Source: an uncultured Alistipes sp. (GTDB taxonomy: Bacteria; Bacteroidota; Bacteroidia; Bacteroidales; Rikenellaceae). Taken from it: a DNA stretch of 64,000 nucleotides. The position numbers were made by a program, and so were the translations under genes. This document shows positions 33,436 to 42,242 of the stretch, in pieces (position 1 is the stretch's first letter; every line of letters starts with the position of its first letter). Where the stretch lies: positions 92,060-156,059 of the forward strand of contig CASELE010000001.1 of NCBI GenBank assembly GCA_949288735.1. Direction: 5' to 3'. The notes below the pieces were generated by a model. It saw nothing but the letters and a program-made list of their open reading frames with translations, had not been told where the DNA came from and searched no databases.

Positions 33436-36429
33436 TTACATATCTTTTCCCTGTTTCAGGAAACGGAGAATCTCCTCCATCATCCGGTCGCGCAGCAGGG
33501 CGCTCTCGATGCATTCGAACGGGAAGGCGGCGACCGCACAACGGCCGCTTCCGGCACCGCTCCATGCCACGCCGGCCGCCCGTCTGTCGTCGGCATGGCG
33601 TATCCATACAAAGGCACCTGCCGCCGGAAGCAGCGCATCGGTCGTCTCCACCGCATAACGTTCCGGCGAACGGCTGACACCGAAGGTGCCGATTCCGGGC
33701 GCGATTCCCGCGGACGAAGGCACCACGACGAACCTGCCGCTGCGCCGCGCCGGCGCACCGTCGGGCAGGCAGTGCAGCACATCGGCGGCAAAACGCCGTG
33801 CCCCGCCATCGCCGGAGGCGCAGAGATCCGACACGACGTAACAGCCCGATACGAAGAGTGCCCCGCCCCGCCCGACGTAACGGCTCAATGCGGCACGCAA
33901 TCCGGACGGAAAGGCGGCGAATTCCGTACCCCGCATTCCGCGTCCAACACTTACGGAGCGCTGCTTGCCGAGCACCAGGTCCACCGCATCATATCCGTCC
34001 AATGACTCGGGCCGTGCGGCTACCGCCTCGGCCGAAAGCGACGCGAACGACCAGCCGGCACGCATGACACTGAGGCCGTGGAGCGCAGGATAGTCGAAGC
34101 TGTTGCCTCCTCCGACCGTACCGCCATATTCGTCGCCGCAGCTTCCGAGCGCGCAGGAATCGGCCGCACGCAACGCATCCGGATCGAAAACGCGCTGCCG
34201 GCCCGCGAAGGCGATGTCACAGAGGTAGGGAACGCCGCTGTCCAGGTCGTTGCGGAATCCGACCAGCGTATCGCTCCGCTCGGCCAGAGGGCCGCTCACG
34301 CGGTCGAATCCGTTGACGACAACAAGTCTGCCGACTTCGTCGACAGCGCGACAGGCGGCGAGCGTCTCGCTCGGAAAACTCTCGCCTCCGTCGTTCACTG
34401 CCGTCACACGATAGCTGCAGAGCACCCCCCGGGGCTGGGCAAGCGTTACGGTCTGCCCGGTCGTGAAACGTCCCGCATCGAATCCGCCGTCGCCGAGACG
34501 CGTATAGACAAGGTAGCCGTCCGGACGGGCCGTCGGTTCGAGCGGGTCGTCGGTCGGCCTCCACGCGAGGGTCACGCTGTCGGACGATTCGTCAAGGTGG
34601 AGCGCAAACTCCCTGACGGGCAGAGGCTGCACGACACAGGGACGGTCGTACTGCGCGGCCACGTGCTTCAGAATGGCCTTGTAGACGGCACGGCTCACTG
34701 TAAAACGGAAACGCGGATCGCTGCCGTAGCACATGTCGGCGAAGTTCTGGTGCGAGAGGAGTTCGAGCAGAAGCGTCGGCGCATGCGGCACACGCGCCTC
34801 GTAATAGGCCCTGTTCCAGAGCCCGCGGCGCGTCCAGCGCGGCTCGAAGGTACGACGCACGTCCTGCACCACCTGTGTCATCACCAGATCGGTAAGATCG
34901 CGCGAAAGGTAGCGGCTTCCGCCGCCGCCGAAGCGCCCGCGGTCGTCATGCGTGCAGCAGATGCCGAGCGTCCCTACCGTCTCGTCGCCTTCGCGTACGC
35001 CCGAATCGGTATGGAACGCCAGCGCGAGGTCGATCGGTATGCCCAACCCCGTGCTGTCGGGCAGCTGCGACGAGCCGCCCATGAGGGCATTGACCCAGAG
35101 GGCACGCGACCGGTAGTCATCGAGATAGTCGTCCGTATGCTCTTCGGGCGAATAGACCGCATCGTCGAATCCGGCCCACTGGAGCCAGTAGCGAGCCCCT
35201 TCGCAATAACGCGGGTAACCGCTCGGCTCCTCGGCATAGCGCTCACCGTCGCGGCGCAGCGAATCGCAGACCGAACGGACGATGTTTCCGTAGCCGCCGC
35301 CCAGCCGCACCGCATCGGCCGTCACGATACGGCCGCCGCGGTCCGAGCGGTTGTTCAGGGTCACCACCGCCTCGTCGCCCGCGCGGAAACGGAAACGGCC
35401 CAGATGGATCCATGTGCCGCCGCCCATCGTCTGGTTGACGGCGAAACGGCTGTCGCCGCCGGCGTGCCGGACCGTGTAAAGGGCATCGTCGGCACTCTCG
35501 GGAAGCGACGCATAGGAGACATAGACCGAATAATCGCCCGTGCGCGGCACGCGAAGACGCCACTCCGCTTCGCTCACGTCACCGTGTGTCACCGTACGCA
35601 CGGCACGGAACGTACCGTCGTCGAAGGGATTCTCACCCGTACGGTAAAGCCGTGCAACCGGTGCGAAGCCCGTTCCGGCCGTCTGCCATGCCTCGCGCCC
35701 GGACCGCTCGGCATAGAGGCTCCGGCCATCGGAAGGCGCGTCGTTGTCGGCGATGAGTTCGCACTCCTGAACGTCGCGTTCGCGCGGCAGCAGCACGCAG
35801 GCTCCCGCCTGCTCGAGCATCGGGACGAGAAACGGAAGCACGTAACTCTGCGTATAGAGGTCTTCGCAGGTCTGCCAGCGCGGCACGCGCTGCCATCGCC
35901 ATCGGTTCTCCTGCTGATCGAAATAGCGGCCATGACTCTGCCACAAGGCTATGTGGTTCCCATACAGACCGCTCGCGGCCCTCCAGCGGACCGACAGCGG
36001 CTCGACCAAAGGCCGTTCCGAACTCTGGACGAAACGTTCGGCCCGTCGCCGCGCCTCGGGGTTCCGGGCGGCAAGCGGTATCAGATCTTCGATCCGGCGT
36101 CCGTCCGTGCGCAGTTCGATTTCGGCCTGACGATACTCCTCGGGAAGACAGAGTCGCACGGAGTCGTATAGCGCACGCACGTTCGCTTCGCGGAAGGGAT
36201 AATAGGAGAGCCCCACCGACGCATGGATGCGCACGCGCTTGCGCGTGGCATATACGGATTGCACGCGGACCCATCCGAGTGCCACCTCGCGTGCCGTGAT
36301 GCGGGTCAGCGTACGGGCTATCTCGCGACGGCATGCGGCGTCGATTCCGCCCGCCGTCAACTTTCCGGCGGAGAACAGCAGGAGGGAGAGCAGGCAAAAA
36401 GCGTATCGGGCGAACTCAGCTCTTTTCAT
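33436..36429 (-). CDS. Large exported amidase_3-like protein with golvesin-like and FN3 domains
   Basis: 997 residues from the ATG at 36429, followed by a signal peptide (MKRAEFARYAFCLLSLLLFS). Such Bacteroidetes proteins are often labelled 'xanthan lyase', but what I see is different. About residues 280-410 form a golvesin-like beta domain (WRLRVPRTGDYSVYVSYASL; GTWIHLGRFRFRAGDEAVVT). About 470-640 resemble an N-acetylmuramoyl-alanine amidase (PIDLALAFHTDSG; HAPTLLLELLSHQNFADMCY), interrupting the golvesin part. A fibronectin III domain follows (SVTLAWRPTDDP; SYRVTAVNDGGESFPS). It overlaps the symporter gene by 14 bases. Possible cell-wall hydrolase. Confidence 0.75.
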   Translation of the reverse strand: MKRAEFARYAFCLLSLLLFSAGKLTAGGIDAACRREIARTLTRITAREVALGWVRVQSVYATRKRVRIHASVGLSYYPFREANVRALYDSVRLCLPEEYRQAEIELRTDGRRIEDLIPLAARNPEARRRAERFVQSSERPLVEPLSVRWRAASGLYGNHIALWQSHGRYFDQQENRWRWQRVPRWQTCEDLYTQSYVLPFLVPMLEQAGACVLLPRERDVQECELIADNDAPSDGRSLYAERSGREAWQTAGTGFAPVARLYRTGENPFDDGTFRAVRTVTHGDVSEAEWRLRVPRTGDYSVYVSYASLPESADDALYTVRHAGGDSRFAVNQTMGGGTWIHLGRFRFRAGDEAVVTLNNRSDRGGRIVTADAVRLGGGYGNIVRSVCDSLRRDGERYAEEPSGYPRYCEGARYWLQWAGFDDAVYSPEEHTDDYLDDYRSRALWVNALMGGSSQLPDSTGLGIPIDLALAFHTDSGVREGDETVGTLGICCTHDDRGRFGGGGSRYLSRDLTDLVMTQVVQDVRRTFEPRWTRRGLWNRAYYEARVPHAPTLLLELLSHQNFADMCYGSDPRFRFTVSRAVYKAILKHVAAQYDRPCVVQPLPVREFALHLDESSDSVTLAWRPTDDPLEPTARPDGYLVYTRLGDGGFDAGRFTTGQTVTLAQPRGVLCSYRVTAVNDGGESFPSETLAACRAVDEVGRLVVVNGFDRVSGPLAERSDTLVGFRNDLDSGVPYLCDIAFAGRQRVFDPDALRAADSCALGSCGDEYGGTVGGGNSFDYPALHGLSVMRAGWSFASLSAEAVAARPESLDGYDAVDLVLGKQRSVSVGRGMRGTEFAAFPSGLRAALSRYVGRGGALFVSGCYVVSDLCASGDGGARRFAADVLHCLPDGAPARRSGRFVVVPSSAGIAPGIGTFGVSRSPERYAVETTDALLPAAGAFVWIRHADDRRAAGVAWSGAGSGRCAVAAFPFECIESALLRDRMMEEILRFLKQGKDM

Positions 36430-37873
36430 GACAGCGCAGCGAAAGAATCCACATGCCGAACATGGTGAACAGGGCATTGTAGACGAGCAGTTCGAAACCG
36501 ACCGAATAGCCGAACCACTGCCAGGCGCCCCACCGGAGCAGGGCGCAGAGCACCGGAGCGGCAAGGGCTACGACGGGCATTGCCCGGTCGTGGATACGGC
36601 GCCGGCAGCAGATGCCGAAGGCGAACATGCCGAGTATGGGGCCGTAAGTATAGCCAGCCACACGATAGACGACATTGATGACACTGTCGCCCGCCGAAGC
36701 GCCGAAGCCGAGCACCGTGAGATACATGAGCAGGGCCACGGACAAATGCACGCCGCGACGCAGACGCGCAAGACGCCCTTCATCGAGGCGACGCGGCCCA
36801 TCGAACAGATCGACCGTAACGGAAGTCGTGAGCGCCGTGAGTGACGAGCCGGCCGACGACCAGGTCCCAGAAATGACCCCCACGACGAAAAAGAGCCCCG
36901 CGGCAAGGGGAAGCCCTCCGTCGACGGCCACGAACGGGAAAACGCGGTCGCCGCGCTCGGGCACGGGCTGCCCCGTGCGGTCGAGATAGAGGTAAAGAAG
37001 TGCACCCAGCGCAAGAAAGAGCAGGATGACCACCGTCTGACAGAGGGCCGTCAGCACGATATTCTTCTGTGCATCGCGCGCCGAGCGGCAGCTCAGGTTC
37101 TTCTGCATCATGTCCTGGTCGAGTCCCGTCATCGCCACGAGCGAGAAGAGGCCGGCGGGAAACATCTTCCAGAAATAACGGTCCGAAGCCGGATCGTCGA
37201 AGAAGAAGATGCGCGCATGGGGCGAATCGACGACCGCATGCAGCGCCTCGCCGGAAGAGAGGCCCAGCGCCCGGACGATACAGACAAGCGGTACGAGCAG
37301 GCCGGCGAGCAGACAGAGCGTCTTGAGCGAATCGGTCCACACGAGCGACTTCACGCCGCCGCGCCGTGTATAGAGCCAGACGAACGCCAGCGTGACGGCC
37401 ACCGTACCGGCGAAGGGAAGGCCGAACGGCTCGCAGACGAGCTGCTGCGCCACGGCACAGACCAGATAGACCGAAAGCGACGTGCGCAGCATTTTCGAAA
37501 CGAAGAATATCCATGCGCCCGTACGATGCGACACCCGTCCGAAGCGGGCGCCGAGGTATTCGTAGAGCGAAACGATGCGAAAGCGGTAGAAGAGCGGTAT
37601 CAGAACGAAGGCCACCACGAGCTGTCCAGCGGCAAAACCCAGCACCATCTGCATGTACGAGAAGGAGTCGTGACCCACCGATCCGGGCACCGATACGAAC
37701 GTCACGCCCGACATGGCACCGGCAATCATGGCGAACGAAGCCATGTACCATGGCGTGCGTCGGTTTCCGGAGAAGAATCCCGCATTGTCGGCATGTCGTC
37801 CCGAAAGCCACGCCACGACGAAAAGCAGAGCCACGTAGGCCCCCAGGACGAGGAGAACGGAGGTGGGAGACAT
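36416..37873 (-). CDS. Sodium:solute symporter (SSS family)
   Basis: 485 residues from the ATG at 37873, which follows the promoter at 37907; an in-frame ATG 36 bases upstream would leave almost no leader. About 13 membrane helices. Family marks: SGNRRTPWYMASFAMIAGAM near helix 2, GFAAGQLVVAFVLIPLFYRF, SLYEYLGARFG, and ATGLDQDMMQKNL-type text seen as MTGLDQDMMQKNLSCRSARD. Substrate unknown. Its overlap with the amidase-like gene suggests uptake of a cell-wall or sugar product (inference). Confidence 0.9.
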   Translation of the reverse strand: MSPTSVLLVLGAYVALLFVVAWLSGRHADNAGFFSGNRRTPWYMASFAMIAGAMSGVTFVSVPGSVGHDSFSYMQMVLGFAAGQLVVAFVLIPLFYRFRIVSLYEYLGARFGRVSHRTGAWIFFVSKMLRTSLSVYLVCAVAQQLVCEPFGLPFAGTVAVTLAFVWLYTRRGGVKSLVWTDSLKTLCLLAGLLVPLVCIVRALGLSSGEALHAVVDSPHARIFFFDDPASDRYFWKMFPAGLFSLVAMTGLDQDMMQKNLSCRSARDAQKNIVLTALCQTVVILLFLALGALLYLYLDRTGQPVPERGDRVFPFVAVDGGLPLAAGLFFVVGVISGTWSSAGSSLTALTTSVTVDLFDGPRRLDEGRLARLRRGVHLSVALLMYLTVLGFGASAGDSVINVVYRVAGYTYGPILGMFAFGICCRRRIHDRAMPVVALAAPVLCALLRWGAWQWFGYSVGFELLVYNALFTMFGMWILSLRCHEKS

Positions 37874-37906
37874 GCGGAAGCGTTTCGGTTTTTGAAGCCT
37901 GAATGA

Positions 37907-37938
37907 CAAAGTTAGCGATTCTGTCCGAATGGCAGAAA
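37907..37938 (-). promoter_or_regulatory. Promoter of the symporter/amidase/yqeY operon
   Basis: On the minus strand TTTC (37935-37938), 20 bases, TAACTTTG (37907-37914). It supports the start at 37873. Confidence 0.6.
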
Positions 37939-37991
37939 GAAAAGTCCGTTATTTTTTTCGACGAAATGAGACGATATTGAAATAAGTTCCC

Positions 37992-37999
37992 TATCTTTG
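37992..37999 (+). promoter_or_regulatory. Putative -7 element of the carboxytransferase gene
   Basis: TATCTTTG, 43 bases before the start at 38043. No clear TTTG at -33. Confidence 0.5.
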
Positions 38000-38042
38000 T
38001 TAGTCGTATAACAGTGTACACACCTTAAATTTCAAACATACT

Positions 38043-39896
38043 ATGGCGAAAAATCTTAAAATCAGAGACTTGACGCTGCGTGACGGACAGCAGTCCTCGT
38101 TCGCTACGCGTATGACCCAGGCACAGATCGACCGCTGCCTGCCCTTCTACAAGGACGCGAAGTTCTATGCGATGGAGGTATGGGGCGGCGCCGTACCCGA
38201 CTCGGTGATGCGCTATCTGAACGAGAATCCGTGGACCCGTCTGGAGAGCATCCACAAGGCCGTGGGCGACGTATCGAAGCTCACCGCTCTCTCGCGCGGC
38301 CGTAATCTCTTCGGCTATTCGCCCTACACGGACGAGATCATCGACGGCTTCTGCCGCAACTCCATAGAGAGCGGACTGGGCATCATGCGCATCTTCGATG
38401 CACTGAACGACGTGGACAACGTGAAGTCGACGGTCAAGTACGTGAAGCAGTACGGCGGTATCGCCGACTGCGCCGTATGCTACACGGTGGATCCCAAATA
38501 CCCCAAGCTCGGCTTCATGGACCGCCTGCGCGGCAGGAAAAATCCGGAGCCCGTCTTCACCGACGCCTACTTCCTCGACAAGGCGAAGCAGATGGCCGCA
38601 CTGGGCGCCGACATGATCACCATCAAAGACATGTCGGGTCTTATTCCGCCCAAGCGCGTGAGCACGCTCGTGAAGCTCTTCAAGCAGCACCTGAACATTC
38701 CGGTAGACTTCCACACCCACTGCACCCCGGGCTACGGCCTGGCGTCGGTACTGGCGGCCATCGTCGCCGGAGTGGATATCGTCGACACGAACTGCTGGTA
38801 CTTCGCAGGCGGCACGGGTGCTCCGGCCATCGAACTGGTCTATGTCTTCTGCCAGAAGCTGGGCATCGACCTCGGCGTGAACATGGAGGCCGTAGCCAAG
38901 ATCAATACCCAGCTGCGTGAGATCCGCAAGGAGCTCAACCTCTCGGTGTTCAACACCGAGAAGCCCGAGCCCAAGGCTTTCAACCCGCTGACGGACAAAC
39001 TGCCCGCCGAGGTGGACGCCCTCTTCGACAAGGCAATCGCCGCCGCCAAGGCCGACGACGAGGCCGGCACGATCGACGCCTGCCGCCGCATCGAGGCATA
39101 CTTCGGATTCCCCGCCCCCAACGAGCTCGTACAGAAGGCCGAGATTCCGGGCGGCATGTATTCGAACATGGTAGCCCAGCTCAAGCAGCTCAAGGCCGAG
39201 GAGATTCTGCCGCGCGCCATGGAGCTGATTCCGTCGGTGCGTCTGGCCGCCGGTCTGCCGCCTCTGGTGACCCCCACGTCGCAGATTGTCGGCGCACAGG
39301 CCGTGAACTGCGCCCTCGACGAAAAGGCCGGCCGTCCGATGTACACCAACAAGAGCTCGCAGTTCGTGGGCCTGGTGAAGGGCGAATACGGACATACGCC
39401 CGTACGCATCGATCCTGAGTTCCGCCTCAAGATCTGCGGTGTGCGCGAGGAGACCCCCTACGACACCTCGAAGTATCAGATGCAGCCCAACCCCGCCCTG
39501 CCCGAAGCAGGCGGCGTAAAGCTCGCCGAGAACGAGAAGGAGGTGCTGCTGCTCGAACTCTTCCCGCTGGTGGCCAAGAACTTCCTCACCGAGATGAAGA
39601 AGAAGGCATACGCCGCATCGAAGCCGGCCGCCGCACCTGCCGCCGAAGAGAAGCACGAGGAGAAGAAGACCGTGAAGATCACGGGCAACACCGTGAACGC
39701 CCCGCTGCCGGGTCGTGTAATCGACATCAAGGTAAAGGTCGGCGATACGGTAGCCGACGGCCAGGAGGTCGTGGTACTCGAGGCGATGAAGATGGAGAAC
39801 TCCATCACGTCGAGCTACTCGGGTAAGGTGAAGCAGATCTTCGTCGAAACGGGCGAGAACGTCGCAACCGACGCTCCGCTCATCGAGATCGAATAG
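38043..39896 (+). CDS. Biotin-dependent carboxytransferase: pyruvate carboxylase subunit B / oxaloacetate decarboxylase alpha
   Basis: 617 residues. The N-terminal TIM barrel is the HMGL-like carboxytransferase: LRDLTLRDGQQS-type motif (IRDLTLRDGQQSSFATRM), the carboxylated Lys region MITIKDMSG, and metal ligands in DFHTHCTPGYG. A conserved PYC/OADA domain follows, then an Ala/Pro-rich linker and a biotinyl domain with the lysine in EAMKMEN. It moves CO2 between biotin and pyruvate/oxaloacetate. Without the neighbouring subunits (ATP-grasp or OadBG) I cannot choose between the two roles. Confidence 0.9.
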   Translation: MAKNLKIRDLTLRDGQQSSFATRMTQAQIDRCLPFYKDAKFYAMEVWGGAVPDSVMRYLNENPWTRLESIHKAVGDVSKLTALSRGRNLFGYSPYTDEIIDGFCRNSIESGLGIMRIFDALNDVDNVKSTVKYVKQYGGIADCAVCYTVDPKYPKLGFMDRLRGRKNPEPVFTDAYFLDKAKQMAALGADMITIKDMSGLIPPKRVSTLVKLFKQHLNIPVDFHTHCTPGYGLASVLAAIVAGVDIVDTNCWYFAGGTGAPAIELVYVFCQKLGIDLGVNMEAVAKINTQLREIRKELNLSVFNTEKPEPKAFNPLTDKLPAEVDALFDKAIAAAKADDEAGTIDACRRIEAYFGFPAPNELVQKAEIPGGMYSNMVAQLKQLKAEEILPRAMELIPSVRLAAGLPPLVTPTSQIVGAQAVNCALDEKAGRPMYTNKSSQFVGLVKGEYGHTPVRIDPEFRLKICGVREETPYDTSKYQMQPNPALPEAGGVKLAENEKEVLLLELFPLVAKNFLTEMKKKAYAASKPAAAPAAEEKHEEKKTVKITGNTVNAPLPGRVIDIKVKVGDTVADGQEVVVLEAMKMENSITSSYSGKVKQIFVETGENVATDAPLIEIE

Positions 39897-39917
39897 AACG
39901 GCAGACGCCGGAAGCGC

Positions 39918-39949
39918 GGAGGGGTTCGGACCGGGGTCCGGACCCCTCC
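39918..39949 (+). terminator. Terminator after the carboxytransferase gene
   Basis: A 15-bp GC-rich stem pairs 39918-39932 with 39935-39949 (one G-U pair), 22 bases after the stop. Confidence 0.7.
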
Positions 39950-40028
39950 CTCCGTTTGCGGCAGCCACGGCTTATTCGGATTTAATGCATATATTTGCAC
40001 ACGTATTAATTGAAAAAACGGAAAACTG

Positions 40029-40517
40029 ATGGCTTTCTTCAAGGAATTCAAGGCGTTCGCACTCAAGGGGAACGTTATGGATATGGCCGTCGGCGTCATC
40101 ATCGGCGGCGCCTTCGGTAAAATCGTCTCGTCGCTCGTAAACGACATTCTGATGCCGCCCATCGGGGCGCTGATCGGCAACACCGACTTTTCGCAGTTGC
40201 GGCTCGACCTTTCGAAGTTCCGCGATGCGACCGCCCATGCGACCCAGGCCGTCACGGGGGTCTTCTCATCCGACGGAGGCACCGTGGCCGCGGCATCCGA
40301 GCCCATCTACTGGAACTACGGCGCCTTCATCCAGCAGTGCGTCGACTTCGCCATTCTCGCCTTCTGCGTCTTTCTGATGGTAAAACTGATGAACCGCATC
40401 ATGAAAAAGAAGGAGGCGGCTCCCGCACCCGCACCCGCACCTTCGCGAGAGGAGCAGCTGCTTGCAGAGATCCGCGACCTGCTGCGCGAACATAAGGAGC
40501 GCGAATCGGCAAAGTAA
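40029..40517 (+). CDS. mscL: Large-conductance mechanosensitive channel
   Basis: 162 residues. It opens under membrane tension to release solutes on osmotic downshock. The first helix has the MscL signature [20 protein letters not shown] followed by [20 protein letters not shown]. The second helix is [21 protein letters not shown] Pro/Ala linker (APAPAPAP) leads to a C-terminal helix bundle ([13 protein letters not shown]). TATATTTG at 39990-39997 is a likely -7 element. The loop between the helices is longer than in E. coli. Confidence 0.96.
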   Translation: MAFFKEFKAFALKGNVMDMAVGVIIGGAFGKIVSSLVNDILMPPIGALIGNTDFSQLRLDLSKFRDATAHATQAVTGVFSSDGGTVAAASEPIYWNYGAFIQQCVDFAILAFCVFLMVKLMNRIMKKKEAAPAPAPAPSREEQLLAEIRDLLREHKERESAK

Positions 40518-40540
40518 CCCCCTGTCCACGACACGGCGGA

Positions 40541-40582
40541 AACGAAGAGGGGACCCTGACCGGGTCCCCTCTTCGTTTTCAG
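40541..40582. terminator. Bidirectional terminator after mscL
   Basis: A 16-bp perfect stem pairs 40541-40556 (AACGAAGAGGGGACCC) with 40562-40577, followed by TTTTC. Confidence 0.9.
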
Positions 40583-40606
40583 CGCGGCTGCGCCGCGTGT
40601 CGGCCG

Positions 40607-41236
40607 CTATGCCGCAACCGGAGCTTCGGACTCGGCGATACGCTTCCAGCCTATGAGTACCAGGATGAAGGCCACGACGTCGAGGATGAATTCGAAGATG
40701 CCGCCCACGAGCGGAATAAAGCCCAGTACGCCGCCGATCACACCCAGAATCATCGCTACGAAGAGTTTCGAGGCGCCGTTGCGAGCCAATTCGGGGAAAG
40801 TCGCCGAATTCTTCAGTCCGACATAGGCCACGAGCATCATGATCCAACCGATCAGATTGAGGATGCTGCCCGCCCAGCCGATGACGGGAATCAGCGCGAC
40901 AACCACGCCGATAAGCGCGAGAATCGTAGCGGTCCGGATGTTGGCAATCCGCGGAGCGTCGGGTGCGAGCACCTGACCCTTGAAGATGTCGAGCGACTTC
41001 AGGAAGAGCCAGTAACCGTATACGATGGCCACGGTGGCAAGGATATCGAGCACGTCCCACACACCGAAACCTACGCTCATGCGTCCCGAAGCGAGGGACT
41101 GCATGGCATCCGCCTTGTCGGCGAACCATCCGAAGAAGCCGATCACTGCCGAGGCCACGCCGGCCCATGCATAGATCTGAACGGCCTTGTAGAGGTCGGC
41201 CGTCGTCTTTTTCCAGCCTTGTTGAGTTTCCATCAT
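40607..41236 (-). CDS. Multi-pass membrane protein of unknown family
   Basis: 209 residues (a start one codon later is possible). About five helices, including VASAVIGFFGWFADKADAMQ, VLDILATVAIVYGYWLFLKS, TATILALIGVVVALIPVIGW, and SKLFVAMILGVIGGVLGFIP near the C-terminus. There are short amphipathic links and no soluble domain. I do not recognise the family. It is preceded by a 106-base gap to the channel gene on the same strand. Confidence 0.7.
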   Translation of the reverse strand: MMETQQGWKKTTADLYKAVQIYAWAGVASAVIGFFGWFADKADAMQSLASGRMSVGFGVWDVLDILATVAIVYGYWLFLKSLDIFKGQVLAPDAPRIANIRTATILALIGVVVALIPVIGWAGSILNLIGWIMMLVAYVGLKNSATFPELARNGASKLFVAMILGVIGGVLGFIPLVGGIFEFILDVVAFILVLIGWKRIAESEAPVAA

Positions 41237-41342
41237 GCGAACAGTTTTAAGGGTTTTACTTGTTACCCGTGCAACGAATACACGGCTTTACGGCAAACAA
41301 GATACGAAAAATTTTCCGTAATACAATGCATCGCTCCTTTTT

Positions 41343-42026
41343 TTACTCTTTTTTCACGGGCGCACGGTATACGGAAAGGATATATGCCGTGAATACCGGG
41401 AAGAGCATCATGCCCAGGACGGGCAGCAATACGCAGAGAACCTTGCCCGCCGTCGTCACGGGCAGGAGCGCCGCGCCGACCGTCGTCACGTTCATGCAGG
41501 CCCACCAGAGCGCATCGCCGAATCCGTCGAGCTGCCGGTTGACCGGCACCTCGCAGTCGTAGAACACGAGGGCCGATATGTAGGTGAATAGTACGACCGT
41601 AAGCACATAGGCCGCGAAAAGCCGTCCCGTGCGGTTCTCGACGAGCCAGCGCACGATGAGAAAGAGAGCCAGGAAGAGTCGCGCGAAAGGGACGATACCC
41701 ACCAGCAGAGCGACATCGCGCGGCAGTTCGAAAGGAGCGAGCAGCGTCAGATAGGGAATCGAGAGCAACAGAATGAGAATATTGCGCAGGAAATAGCGGC
41801 CCTTGTGCCCGGCCGAGGCCCAACGTGCGAAGAAATCGAGCAGAAAGACAAGGCAGACGACGAACTGTATGGTCAGGAATCCGCGCGAAAAGCGGATTCC
41901 GCCCACTTCGATGATCTCTTCGGAGAGGGCGACGAGCAGCACGATGCCGCCGATGAACGAAAGCAAGTCGAGCGTCCGGACGTAGCGGCGGCCCGACGTT
42001 CCGGAAACGGGTCTGGTGGTATCCAT
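41343..42026 (-). CDS. Ion channel, potassium-channel-like with non-standard filter
   Basis: 227 residues from the only suitable ATG (42026). Six helices: four N-terminal ones with an Arg-containing fourth (FARLFLALFLIVRWLVENRT) and a two-helix pore. The pore loop reads WWACMNVTTVGAALLPVTT, the position of the K+ filter, but at 181-185 it is TTVGA rather than TVGYG. The last helix, KVLCVLLPVLGMMLFPVFTA, has the gating glycine. Selectivity may differ from classical K+ channels. Single-gene unit. Confidence 0.8.
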   Translation of the reverse strand: MDTTRPVSGTSGRRYVRTLDLLSFIGGIVLLVALSEEIIEVGGIRFSRGFLTIQFVVCLVFLLDFFARWASAGHKGRYFLRNILILLLSIPYLTLLAPFELPRDVALLVGIVPFARLFLALFLIVRWLVENRTGRLFAAYVLTVVLFTYISALVFYDCEVPVNRQLDGFGDALWWACMNVTTVGAALLPVTTAGKVLCVLLPVLGMMLFPVFTAYILSVYRAPVKKE

Positions 42027-42229
42027 ACACACGGGTTTGTCTGTCTCGACACCTGCAAATCCCGGGCCGGACGGAAAATCGTCGCCCTCCCGCTCCGGCT
42101 TCGGACGCGACGGACCGGCAGACCATACCGGTCCGATGAAGAGGCGGACCGAAGGCGTCACATCCGCGGAGCTCGCCCTCTTTTCCGCTTTCCGGCCCGC
42201 CTGTCCGATGAAATCGCGCGACGAAATCG

Positions 42230-42237
42230 TATCTTTG
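42230..42237 (+). promoter_or_regulatory. Putative -7 element abutting the LuxC-like start
   Basis: TATCTTTG ends five bases before the ATG at 42243, the second such near-leaderless arrangement in the window. Confidence 0.55.
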
Positions 42238-42242
42238 CAGCA

